Source: Xinfangfangia pollutisoli (GTDB taxonomy: Bacteria > Pseudomonadota > Alphaproteobacteria > Rhodobacterales > Rhodobacteraceae). From it: a DNA stretch of 64,000 nt. Each line of letters starts with the position of its first letter. Within the stretch, counting starts at the first letter, position 1. Positions 53,263 to 61,469 of the stretch are shown here, piece after piece. The notes beneath the pieces are model-generated. The model was not told the DNA's origin. It worked only from the letters and a program-made list of their open reading frames with translations, and ran no database searches. The DNA is taken from the NCBI RefSeq assembly GCF_020179405.1, contig NZ_JAICBZ010000007.1:18602-82601 (forward strand), read 5' to 3'. The position numbers and the translations under genes were made by a program.

Positions 53263-53958
53263 TCAGACCTTGCGCAGGATGTCGGCGTTGCGCTTGGAAT
53301 ATTCGATGATCGCAAGTTCGCCGGCCAGCAGGATGTGATGCTCGCAGGCGGCGGCGGCGGCCTCGGCGTCATGATCGCGGGCGGCGGCATTGATGATCAC
53401 CTCCAGCTCGGAAATCGACGGCTCGATCCGCTCGGGGTCGATGAAGGCATAGCGGCGGAACACCGCAATGCGCGCGTGGATCGAACGCAGGTTCTCGGTC
53501 AGAACCTCGTTTCCGGCGCCCTCCATCAGCTGACGGTAGAAATCGGCCTTGATCTCCTCGCGGGAATCGATGTCGCCGTGGCGATATTCCTTGTCCAGCC
53601 GGTCGCGCAGCCGCAGCAGCTTTTCGCATTGCCGGGGCGAGGCGTTCAGGGCGAACAGCTTGCCCGCCAAGCCTTCCAGCGCGGCGCGCACGACATAGAT
53701 CGACTTGATTTCATGTTCGGTCAACACGACCACGGCCGGGCCGATATTGGGCAGGACGCGGATCAGATGTTCGGATTCCAGCTGGCGCAACGCCTCGCGG
53801 ATCACCGTGCGCGACACGCCATAGGTTTCGCACAGCGCGCTTTCCACCAGACGCTGACCGGGCAGAAGCGCCTCGTTCACGATGTCTTCGCGGATCAGCT
53901 TGACCACCTGCTGGCGCAGCGGTGCGGCCTGTCGTTCAATAATTGCACTTTTCGACAT
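53263..53958 (-). CDS. GntR-family regulator with FCD domain
   Basis: A 231-residue GntR regulator. The winged helix at residues 12-75 contains LLPGQRLVESALCETYGVSR and TVIREALRQLESEHLI. The FCD domain follows with conserved metal-type residues (FYRQLMEGAGNEVL, ending in CEHHILLAGEL). Operator copy 4 lies 23-37 bases upstream of its ATG, so it probably represses itself and the whole cluster. The inducer is likely the substrate or an acid from the pathway. Confidence 0.92.
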   Translation of the reverse strand: MSKSAIIERQAAPLRQQVVKLIREDIVNEALLPGQRLVESALCETYGVSRTVIREALRQLESEHLIRVLPNIGPAVVVLTEHEIKSIYVVRAALEGLAGKLFALNASPRQCEKLLRLRDRLDKEYRHGDIDSREEIKADFYRQLMEGAGNEVLTENLRSIHARIAVFRRYAFIDPERIEPSISELEVIINAAARDHDAEAAAAACEHHILLAGELAIIEYSKRNADILRKV

Positions 53959-53980
53959 ACGACTCTCCGCGACTTGCCAT

Positions 53981-53995
53981 GTCTTACGATATTAC
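53981..53995 (+). promoter_or_regulatory. GntR-type operator copy 4 (before the GntR gene)
   Basis: GTCTTACGATATTAC, one mismatch to the consensus GTATTACGATATTAC. It sits immediately upstream of the regulator gene, as expected for autoregulation. Confidence 0.75.
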
Positions 53996-54112
53996 CCCCC
54001 CTCTGCAATCAAGGCGAGAGTCCCTGTTTGGTGCAAGGCCGTCGCAAGGGCCATGCTTCAGGCTGCAGATCCGCCGGGCCGCGGCGTGGTGGCCCGGCGG
54101 AAACCGGGGCGA

Positions 54113-54859
54113 TCAGGAACTATAGCCTGAATCGGCCATGATCAGCTGCGCATTGATCGCCGAAGACGCCTCCGACAGCAGGAAGGCCACCACATTGGCG
54201 ATCTGTTCGGGCTGCAGCAGCTTGCCGGTCGGCATGTCGTCCAGCCAGCGCGCCATGATTTCGGGATTGCTGATTCCCACCGATTTCAGCATTTCGGTTT
54301 CGGTATAGCCGGGCCCGACCGCATTCACCCGCACGCCCGTCTTTGCCCATTCGACCCCGACGACACGGGCAAGATGCGCCACCGCCGCTTTGGACACATC
54401 ATAGGCCGCGTGCAATTCGGGGCGGACGGCCTGAACGCCGGCGATCGAGGACAGGATCACGATCGCCCCCGCACCGGCCTGCACCATAGGCCGGCCCGCG
54501 GCGCGGACCGAATAGAACACGCCGTCCAGATTGACCGCCATGACCCGGCGCCATTCGTCATCGCTGTGGTCCAGCAAGGCGTTGGAATTGGCGAAGGCCG
54601 CATTGGCGACGAAGCCGTCGATCCGGCCATGGCCGGCCAGAACGCCCGCCACGAGCGCATCGACCGAGGCGCTTTGGGTGACATCCACCTCAACCCCCTC
54701 GGCCCTGAAGCCGCGCGCGCGCAGGCCTGCTGCGGCCTCGGCCGCGCCCGACATGTCGCCGATGATCGCGGTCGCGCCCTGGGCGCAGACCGCTTCGCAG
54801 ATCGCCGCGCCAATGCCGCGCGCGCCGCCGGTGACGATGATGACCTTGTCCTTGAACAT
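54113..54859 (-). CDS. short-chain dehydrogenase/reductase (SDR), last gene of the transporter operon
   Basis: A 248-residue classical SDR. The cofactor loop is IIVTGGARGIGAAI and the catalytic pair is AAYDVSKAAV. The usual NNAG is changed to FVANAAF, so the adenine-side loop is atypical. The ATG at 54857-54859 lies 13 bases after the stop of the next SDR. It is cotranscribed with the ABC importer and probably acts on its imported substrate. Confidence 0.9.
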   Translation of the reverse strand: MFKDKVIIVTGGARGIGAAICEAVCAQGATAIIGDMSGAAEAAAGLRARGFRAEGVEVDVTQSASVDALVAGVLAGHGRIDGFVANAAFANSNALLDHSDDEWRRVMAVNLDGVFYSVRAAGRPMVQAGAGAIVILSSIAGVQAVRPELHAAYDVSKAAVAHLARVVGVEWAKTGVRVNAVGPGYTETEMLKSVGISNPEIMARWLDDMPTGKLLQPEQIANVVAFLLSEASSAINAQLIMADSGYSS

Positions 54860-54872
54860 CGGGGCTTCTCCT

Positions 54873-55643
54873 TTACTGAGCCGTATAACCGCCATCGCAG
54901 ACCAGGCTGGTCCCGGTCACGAAGCGCGCCTCGTCCGAGGCGAGAAACAGCACGCAATTGGCGACATCGACCGGCTCGCCCAGGGTCAGGGGGTGCTTCT
55001 CGCCCATCATGGCCAGATAGTCCTCCTTGCCCTTCGGCCAGGTCTCGGCCGCCTGCAGGAACAGTTCGGTCTTGGTCGATCCGGGATGCACCGCGTTGAC
55101 GCGGATGCCATAGGGCGCATAGCAGATCGCGTCGGTCTTGCTCATCAGCAGGACGGCGCCCTTGGTGGCGTGATAGGCCGGCAGGTCGGCCGAGCCGATC
55201 AGCCCGTAGATCGACGAGAAATTGACGATCGAGCCGGACTTGCGCGCCATCATCGAAGGCAGGACGTGCTTCGTCATGAAGAACGTGCCCTTCACGTTGA
55301 TGTTGAAGACGAAATCCCACTCGGCTTCCGACATCTCATGGACCAGCTTGTTGACGCCGGGGGTGGCGGCGTTGTTCACCAGCACGTCGATGGCGCCGAA
55401 CGCCTCCAGCACCTGCGTCACCGCGCCCTGCACCGCCGCCTCGCGCGTCAGGTCAAGCTTGACGAAGACCGCCCGGCCGCCCGCGGCGGTGATCTCGGCC
55501 GCGACGGCCGCGCCTTCGTCGAGAATGTCGAAGACCGCGACCGCCGCCCCCTCTTCGGCCAGCCGGATCGCCGTCGCCTTGCCGATCCCGCGCGCGCCGC
55601 CGGTGACGATCGCGACCTTGCCCTCTACACGCCCTTTGGCCAT
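54873..55643 (-). CDS. SDR resembling cyclopentanol/cyclohexanol dehydrogenase
   Basis: A 256-residue classical SDR with VAIVTGGARGIGKAT, NNAATPG and the catalytic pair PAYHATKGAV. FSSIYGLIG, IRVNAVHPGS and the C-terminal FVTGTSLVCDGGYTA closely resemble the alicyclic alcohol dehydrogenases CpnA/ChnA (recalled family pattern, not a search). It would oxidise a ring alcohol to the ketone used by the monooxygenase. GGGAGGAAGG precedes the ATG. It lies 76 bases after the permease. Confidence 0.9.
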   Translation of the reverse strand: MAKGRVEGKVAIVTGGARGIGKATAIRLAEEGAAVAVFDILDEGAAVAAEITAAGGRAVFVKLDLTREAAVQGAVTQVLEAFGAIDVLVNNAATPGVNKLVHEMSEAEWDFVFNINVKGTFFMTKHVLPSMMARKSGSIVNFSSIYGLIGSADLPAYHATKGAVLLMSKTDAICYAPYGIRVNAVHPGSTKTELFLQAAETWPKGKEDYLAMMGEKHPLTLGEPVDVANCVLFLASDEARFVTGTSLVCDGGYTAQ

Positions 55644-55719
55644 GCCTTCCTCCCTTTGCAATTCCCACTTGTGCCCGGCGCCCTGCCCCGATGCGCCACC
55701 GAGGCCAATTCGCCGGGGC

Positions 55720-56715
55720 CTATTTGATGAACTGGTATTTCTTGCGGTCGGTGGTCAGGGCCACGGCGAAGATGATGACCAGACCCTTGACGATGTCCTG
55801 GGTGAAGCCGCCGACCCCGGTCACATCCATGCCATTCGACAGGATCGCGATCAGCAGCACGCCCAGAATGGTGCGATGCGGCCCGCCGACCCCGCCCGAC
55901 AGCGCCGTGCCGCCCATGACGATGGCCGCGATCGAATTCAGCAGGATCGACGACCCCGCGGCGGGCGTGCCCGCGCCGACCTGGCCTGCCAGCATCGCCC
56001 CGGCCAGACCGCACAGCGCGCCGCAGACGACAAAGGCCCAGATCTTGAAGCGGTTGATCGGCACCCCGGAATTCGAGGCCACAACCTCGCCGCCGCCGAT
56101 CGCGTACAGGTAGCGGCCGAATTTGGTGCGCAGCGACACGAAGGCCAGGACCGCGGCGGTCACAAGCGCCACCGTCGCCACATTGGGCAGGCCCAGGATC
56201 ACCGAGCCATTGACCAGATCGGTATAGGCCCAGTTCTGGTAGATGATCGCGATGCCGCCCGACAGATGCCCGGCAATGCCCGCCAGCACCGACATCATCC
56301 CCAGCGTCGCCAGAAAGGACGGCACTTTCAGGTAGACCATCAGCCCGCCATTCACCAGACCGACCGCCGCCCCCGTGGCCACGGCCAGCCCGATGCCGCC
56401 CAGACTGCCATAGGCATCGACGGCAATCGCGGTGACCAGCGTCGCCAGCACCACCGTGGCACCCACCGACAGGTCGATCGACCCGATCATGATCACCAGC
56501 GTGCCCGCCAGCGCCACCAGCAGCAGCACCGAAGATTGCATGCCGATGTTCTGGAAGTTCATCAGCGTGAAGAACAGCGGGTTCTGGATCGCGAAAAAGG
56601 CGATCAGCGCGATCACCGCCAGAAGCTGCGCAATGATCCCGTAATAGGCCCGAAGCGGATGCGGCCCGGTCTCGGCGCGGGGGCCCGAGCGGGCGTTTGT
56701 TGTGGTGCTCGACAT
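55720..56715 (-). CDS. ABC importer permease (RbsC-like)
   Basis: A 331-residue ribose/xylose-type permease with about eight to ten membrane spans. ALAGTLVIMIGSIDLSVGAT and NGGLMVYLKVPSFLATLGMM are the hallmark segments of this family. It lies 11 bases after the ATPase gene. It forms the channel of the importer encoded here. Confidence 0.93.
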   Translation of the reverse strand: MSSTTTNARSGPRAETGPHPLRAYYGIIAQLLAVIALIAFFAIQNPLFFTLMNFQNIGMQSSVLLLVALAGTLVIMIGSIDLSVGATVVLATLVTAIAVDAYGSLGGIGLAVATGAAVGLVNGGLMVYLKVPSFLATLGMMSVLAGIAGHLSGGIAIIYQNWAYTDLVNGSVILGLPNVATVALVTAAVLAFVSLRTKFGRYLYAIGGGEVVASNSGVPINRFKIWAFVVCGALCGLAGAMLAGQVGAGTPAAGSSILLNSIAAIVMGGTALSGGVGGPHRTILGVLLIAILSNGMDVTGVGGFTQDIVKGLVIIFAVALTTDRKKYQFIK

Positions 56716-56726
56716 TGCTCTCTCCC

Positions 56727-58259
56727 TCAGATCATGTGCTTGACGATGGCGGATTCTTCCGGCTTCGCCCCGACATCGGCCTTGAACTCGGCCGTCACCT
56801 GCCCCTTGCGCATCACAAGGATCCGGTTCGACAGGCCGATCAGCTCGGGCAGGTTGTCCGAGATCAGCAAGACCGCCGTGCCTTCGGCCGCGATGTCGCG
56901 GATCAGGTCGTAGATTTCTTCCTTGGCCCCCACATCCAGCCCGCGGCCCGGCTCGTCCAGGACCAGAACCCTGACGCCGCGCGCCAGCCATTTCGCGAAG
57001 ACCACCTTCTGCTGGTTGCCGCCCGACAGGCTGCGCGCCAGGGCACCGCGGCCCGGTGCGCGCACCCGCAGCCGCTTCAGCCAGAAATTCGCCAACTCGG
57101 CGCTTTTCCGGGACGAGATGCTGAGCCCGCTGCGGTCCATCACCCTGGACAGACCGGGCAGGGTCAGGTTCCATTCCAGCGAATGGGCGCCGATGATCCC
57201 GGCCAGGTTGCGTTCGGCCGGCACATAGCCGATGCCTTCGGAAATCGCCTGATAGCTTGACCCCGAGGCGATCGCGCGCCCGCCCACCTGCACCTCGCCG
57301 CCGTCGCGCGGGGTCAGTCCGGCCACCATGCTGGCCACAACCGACTTGCCCGCGCCCAGGACCCCGGCAAAGCCCAGGATCTCGCCCTCGCGCAGATCGA
57401 ACGAGATCTCGGCGACCGCACCCTCCTTGCGCAGCCCCCTGGCCGACAGGATCACGCGGTCGCCCGGATCGCGCTGGCGGAATTCCTTGTAATATTCCTC
57501 TTCGCGCTTGCGGCCCACGATCAGCTCGTGCAGCCCGTCGGGGCTGGTTTCGCCGGCCGCCAGCTGGGCCACCACATTGCCATCCTTCAGCGCCACGATT
57601 TCGTCGCAGCAGCGGAAGATATCGGCCATGGAATGCGACACGATGATGATCGACGCCTTCGATCGCCAGTGCTGGATGCCGTCGAACAGCTTTGCCGCCT
57701 CTTTCTCGGACAGGGCCGAGGTCGGCTCGTCCAAGAGGATGATCGGCTCGACCGGATAGACCCGCGCCAGCGCGAAGGCCTTGGCGATCTCGACCAGCTG
57801 GCGCTGACCGAAGGACAGATCGCCCGTGACCGCGCGCGGATCGACATTGTCGATGTTCAGATCGTCCAGAACGGCCTGCGCCTCGGCGATCATGGACTGT
57901 CGGCGAAGGATGCCGCCGACAGAATATTTCGCTTCGCGCCCGAGAAACATGTTCTCGTAGACAAGCAGTTGCGGGATCAGCCCCTGTTCCTGAAAGACGG
58001 TCGCCACGCCATGGCGCGCCGCTTCGTCGGGATGCCCGAAGGCGGCCTCTGCGCCATGGATGCGCAGATGGCCGCTGTCGGGCGAGACGACCCCGTTGAT
58101 CACGCCGAGGATCGTCGATTTCCCCGCGCCATTCTCGCCCACCAGACCGAGAACCTGGTTCTTCTTCAGCGTGAAGCTGACGGACTGGATCGCTGGAATG
58201 CCGTTATAGGCCTTGCTGATGCCGTCCAGCTCCAGCGCCGGTTTTGCGGTCAAGGACAT
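56727..58259 (-). CDS. ABC importer ATPase with two nucleotide-binding domains (RbsA-like)
   Basis: A 510-residue double ATPase. Domain 1 has GENGAGKSTILG, signature LSFGQRQLVEIAKA and Walker B ILLDEPTSALS. Domain 2 has a modified Walker A, GVLGAGKSVVAS, signature SLSGGNQQKVVFAKWL and VLVLDEPGRGLDVG. This architecture is typical of sugar (CUT2) importers. It lies 46 bases after the binding-protein gene. Confidence 0.95.
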   Translation of the reverse strand: MSLTAKPALELDGISKAYNGIPAIQSVSFTLKKNQVLGLVGENGAGKSTILGVINGVVSPDSGHLRIHGAEAAFGHPDEAARHGVATVFQEQGLIPQLLVYENMFLGREAKYSVGGILRRQSMIAEAQAVLDDLNIDNVDPRAVTGDLSFGQRQLVEIAKAFALARVYPVEPIILLDEPTSALSEKEAAKLFDGIQHWRSKASIIIVSHSMADIFRCCDEIVALKDGNVVAQLAAGETSPDGLHELIVGRKREEEYYKEFRQRDPGDRVILSARGLRKEGAVAEISFDLREGEILGFAGVLGAGKSVVASMVAGLTPRDGGEVQVGGRAIASGSSYQAISEGIGYVPAERNLAGIIGAHSLEWNLTLPGLSRVMDRSGLSISSRKSAELANFWLKRLRVRAPGRGALARSLSGGNQQKVVFAKWLARGVRVLVLDEPGRGLDVGAKEEIYDLIRDIAAEGTAVLLISDNLPELIGLSNRILVMRKGQVTAEFKADVGAKPEESAIVKHMI

Positions 58260-58305
58260 GCCGCCTTCCCCCCTGCTTGTCGTGTTCCGGTGCGCGATCT
58301 GGCCC

Positions 58306-59565
58306 TTAGGCCTTGAAGGGGCCGGTCTTGTACTGATCGGCGTAAAGCTTGCGCACGCGGTCGAACTCGCCCGCCGCCTTCGCCTCGGCATAGGCGGGGT
58401 TCAGACGGTCCTTGTTCTCGGGGAACAGGGCAAAATGCACATCGGGATCAATGGGTTCGATCCGGGCCTGCGGATCCCAGGCGTCGGGGTTCAGCGTGCG
58501 GCTGAGCTTGGTCCAGTCATATTGCGCGCCGGCCTCGCCATAGAGCTTGTCCAGATAGGTCTGCGCGGTATCGGCGGTGATCAGCGCGGATTCGGTGTAC
58601 ATCATCCGCTCGGGCAGCGAGGGCTTCCAGCCGTTCAGCGCATCGAAGACCGAGGTCACCATGAAGGCCGCCTGATAGGCCGGCAGCGAGGAATGCGTGG
58701 CCAGCATCCGCCCCGCAAGCACCGAGCGCAGCCCATCGGGCAGACCGTCGACGCCCACGACCGGGGTATCCTTCATGCCGCGTTCGTGCAGCACCGCCAG
58801 CACACCTTCGGCGATCGAGTCATTCTGGGCCATGACGCCCTTCAGGTCGGGATGCGCCGTGACCATTGACAGCATCGCGTCGCGGCCCGTCTCGCGGTCC
58901 CATTGGGTGCGCACATTGCCCACCAGTTCGATCCCGGGGAATTCGGCCGCGGCCTTCAGCACGCCCGCGGTGCGGAAGGCATCGGTCGGGGTCGGCAGGC
59001 CCCAGATATGCACGACCTTGCCCTCGCCGCCGATCTTCTCGAACAGCACCTTGGCCACTTCATAGCCCGCCAGAATCGAGTTGGGCGTCGAATACTGCAC
59101 ATAGTAATCGCCCACATCTGCGGGCGAGAACCAGGCGGGATGTTCCCAGATGTTGGAATAGTAGATCTCGGCATCCTGCAGCACCTTCGCCATCTGCGGC
59201 ACCGAGCCGTCCGGGAAGGGCAGGCCGATGAACATCTTCGCGCCCTGCTGCGGCGCCGAGCGGACCTGGCTGATCTGCTTGGCCGGATCCGAGCCGTGCA
59301 GCATCTGCACGCCTTCCAGCCCCAGCGCGGCGGTGACGGCATCGAAGCCCTTCACCCATTCGACCCAATAGGAATGCAGCACGTCCACCTGGTAGATGAT
59401 CTTGCCGGTCGTCGCCGCCTGCGCCCCGCCCGGGCCCGGCAGGCCGATCGCCCCGGTGATCCCCGCCGCCGCGGCCAGCTGCATGAACAGGCGCCGCGAG
59501 AACGGTTCGTGGATCGCGTTGCCCGCGCGCACGATGCGGGCTTCGGTGGACTCGGTCTTCTTCAT
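58306..59565 (-). CDS. ABC importer substrate-binding protein with Tat signal
   Basis: A 419-residue periplasmic binding protein of the ribose/autoinducer-2 type. The N-terminus has a twin-arginine signal, SRRLFM (residues 23-28), then AAAAGITGAIGLPG, so it is exported folded. The binding fold includes AQNDSIAEGVLAVL and VVGVDGLPDGLRSVLAG. It is longer than RbsB (about 300), with an extra C-terminal region of some 80 residues. It is the first gene of a five-gene operon with ATPase, permease and two SDRs. Ligand unknown. Confidence 0.92.
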   Translation of the reverse strand: MKKTESTEARIVRAGNAIHEPFSRRLFMQLAAAAGITGAIGLPGPGGAQAATTGKIIYQVDVLHSYWVEWVKGFDAVTAALGLEGVQMLHGSDPAKQISQVRSAPQQGAKMFIGLPFPDGSVPQMAKVLQDAEIYYSNIWEHPAWFSPADVGDYYVQYSTPNSILAGYEVAKVLFEKIGGEGKVVHIWGLPTPTDAFRTAGVLKAAAEFPGIELVGNVRTQWDRETGRDAMLSMVTAHPDLKGVMAQNDSIAEGVLAVLHERGMKDTPVVGVDGLPDGLRSVLAGRMLATHSSLPAYQAAFMVTSVFDALNGWKPSLPERMMYTESALITADTAQTYLDKLYGEAGAQYDWTKLSRTLNPDAWDPQARIEPIDPDVHFALFPENKDRLNPAYAEAKAAGEFDRVRKLYADQYKTGPFKA

Positions 59566-59668
59566 TTCGCGCTCTCCTCCGTTGCGAAATTAGCCGATCG
59601 CCAGAACGGTCCCGCCCGATCACCCAAGCTGACTGTGCTGATGGTCGCCTCCCCGGAGACGTCGTATT

Positions 59669-59703
59669 GTATTATGATATTACTGTCAACGAGATCATAA
59701 TAC
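59669..59703. promoter_or_regulatory. GntR-type operator copy 5 (before the ABC importer)
   Basis: GTATTATGATATTAC (59669-59683), one mismatch to the consensus. In addition GTATTATGAT (59669-59678) and ATCATAATAC (59694-59703) form a perfect 10-bp inverted repeat with 15 bases between. It lies about 105-140 bases before the binding-protein ATG. Confidence 0.75.
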
Positions 59704-60032
59704 GGTATGACTGCCTGCGCACTGCCGGGCCTGCGGTCGGAACGTCATGGGGTGGGGCGGCGCAAGGAACGGCGCCGATACGTCACATGTGGCGAAGAAC
59801 AAACTTGCGCCCATATCGGTCAGGGCTGGCACAGCGGCGCGGTCAGCCGACAGCGGGTGCAGACCGCAGGCGCCAGAGATGTCGGGCTCGCCGGGCTGCT
59901 CCGAGAAGGTATCGGGCTGCTCTCAAGCGACTTGTCTGCACGCCCAAGGTGCCCGCCGAGACCCTTTTGAAACTGACCGATCTCGCGGCCTTGCCGGGAC
60001 GGGAACAGGCGGACCGGGTGTTCGACTGTGCC
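59704..60032. other. 329-base region with no recognised gene
   Basis: Three overlapping open frames read rightward here, but none has a good ribosome-binding site or a recognisable protein. One frame (about 59930-60030) gives PKVPAETLLKLTDLAALPG, which could be a remnant of a decayed gene. I see no repeat or structured RNA. Confidence 0.4.
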
Positions 60033-60866
60033 TCAGTGAAAACTCGCCTGAAACATCGTCGCGGTCAGCGAAACATGCGCGTCCAGCGGAGGATGCAGTT
60101 CGAACGCCTTCGGCTCGCGTGAGAAGTTCCACAGCCGGAACAAGCGCCATTCCGCCCTGCGCTCTTCGGCCACGGCCAGTTCATTTCGCGTGATGTGGAA
60201 GGGCGTGCGCTCCAAGCCATTTGTCGTCTTAACCTCGATCAGCCGCGGGAGCCCGTCCGGGGCGAAACTCGAGATGTCGTAGCCCGCGCCATCGCCATCC
60301 TCCTCCGACACCCAGCGCACCTTGCGCGCCAGATCGTCCCGTCCCGCCGTCCGCAAGGCCGCCCGCTCATGCGCCAGCACGCGCTCTTCTCCCGCACGGC
60401 CAAGAGCGCGGTTGCGCTCATCCCGGCCCGCCACGTCGAACTTCTGGGCGATGTGAAGCATCTGCTCCAGCTCTTGTGGCGGCGGATGGTTCGACATGGT
60501 AGGTGGCGGACCGATCCAGATCTGCGCCGTTTCTCGCAGACCACCTGCGGGTCGCAAACCAACTTGGCGACCGAGCCATGCCGGATTCAGTGCCAGCCAA
60601 CGTGCCACGGCGTCTACCAACGTCATCTGGAAGTTGAAGGCGGGCTTGTAGCCAAGGATCCAGTCCTCGCCGAGCCCCTTCAGCACCGCGCTGATGTTCT
60701 GGCGCTTGAACTCGATGGAACTGCGATTGCGGTCGATGCGGGCCTGAAGGTCCCGATTGTGCTCGGCCTTGTTGTAGGGCCGTCCGGCGATATCGTCGGC
60801 CAGCATCGCGAAGTAATCCGCGACGATCAGGTCGTTTTCTTGATCTGTCCAGGCCGCGCTTGACAT
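60033..60866 (-). CDS. DUF3883-domain protein (putative nuclease-like)
   Basis: A 277-residue protein. Residues 1-110 are a charged N-terminal region (ENDLIVADYFAMLADDIAGR, NISAVLKGLGEDWILGYKP). Residues 145-265 are a DUF3883 domain: RALGRAGEERVLAHERAAL, GAGYDISSFAPDGLPRLIEV then KTT, and PFHITRNELAVAEERR. The D-x(n)-E-V-K arrangement resembles PD-(D/E)xK nucleases. DUF3883 is often found with restriction or defence genes, but no partner is present. It lies alone between the catabolic cluster and a tRNA gene. Confidence 0.85.
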   Translation of the reverse strand: MSSAAWTDQENDLIVADYFAMLADDIAGRPYNKAEHNRDLQARIDRNRSSIEFKRQNISAVLKGLGEDWILGYKPAFNFQMTLVDAVARWLALNPAWLGRQVGLRPAGGLRETAQIWIGPPPTMSNHPPPQELEQMLHIAQKFDVAGRDERNRALGRAGEERVLAHERAALRTAGRDDLARKVRWVSEEDGDGAGYDISSFAPDGLPRLIEVKTTNGLERTPFHITRNELAVAEERRAEWRLFRLWNFSREPKAFELHPPLDAHVSLTATMFQASFH

Positions 60867-61168
60867 TGCGCCAGGCTAGGAGTGGAACCTGCCTTTGTCA
60901 TCAAAGACTTCGCGCAAGTCTCCCAAGACAGACCAACCACCACGCCGCCTGTGTCGCGTCTCCGTCATCTTCGAGACAAGCCGGAACGTGTGAAACACGG
61001 GCGCAGCGCAACCCCATCAGTTCATTGAAATATATGGGAGTATTGAAACCGTCTCGCCGAGACCGAAAGCCGGGCGCAAAGAGACGGCGCGCGTTCGGAA
61101 AGCGATCTCGCGCGGCTGGCGAGCCCGGGAAAGGCGGATGGTCCCGGCAAACCCCTTTGACACATAAA
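60867..61168. other. intergenic region between the DUF3883 gene and tRNA-Ser
   Basis: About 300 bases without a convincing gene; the base composition is more AT-rich than its surroundings, with a short GAAATATATGGGAGTATTG patch at 61027-61045. It contains GAAACCGTCTCG (61045-61056), an inverted copy of a 12-base part of the tRNA-Ser gene. Confidence 0.4.
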
Positions 61169-61190
61169 GAAAAAGGCCCCGCGACGGACC
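61169..61190 (-). terminator. terminator of tRNA-Ser
   Basis: On the minus strand GGTCC-GTCGCG-GGGCC followed by TTTTTCTTT, 26 bases after the tRNA 3' end. The stem is short and includes one G-T pair. Confidence 0.5.
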
Positions 61191-61215
61191 TGCCTTAGGG
61201 TTTGCGATGTGCAAG

Positions 61216-61305
61216 TGGCGGAGTGGAAGGGATTCGAACCCTCGAGACGGTTTCCCGCCTGCACCCTTAGCAGGGGTGTGCCTTCGACCACTCGGCCACC
61301 ACTCC
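61216..61305 (-). tRNA. tRNA-Ser (anticodon GCU)
   Basis: A 90-nt class II tRNA with encoded CCA. The acceptor stem is GGAGTGG/CCACTCC, followed by the discriminator G. The D arm is GGCCGAGTGG and the anticodon stem-loop CACCCCTGCTAAGGGTG has GCT. A long variable arm (GGCGGGAAACCGTC) is followed by the T arm GAGGGTTCGAATCCC. It decodes AGC and AGU codons. Confidence 0.95.
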
Positions 61306-61469
61306 GCCGGCGTGTTTATTGGGGAAGATCGGCGGGGGCAAGGGGAAAGCTGAGGGGGTTCAAACAGAAGGCGGCAGAGAGGCGGGGCTCAGGCCGGGCA
61401 GGTGCTGGGCACCGGCGGGGCAAGGCGTGCCGCCGGGGCCGAGGCCGGGGGGCCTTCCGCCCCCGCCCC

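Noticed and set aside
59707..60193. Three overlapping rightward open frames as genes driven by operator copy 5
   Set aside because: No ribosome-binding sites, arginine-rich nondescript products, and overlap with the well-supported DUF3883 gene.
60033..60866. DUF3883 gene as part of a restriction or defence system
   Set aside because: No methyltransferase, helicase or toxin gene adjoins it; the domain alone is not enough.
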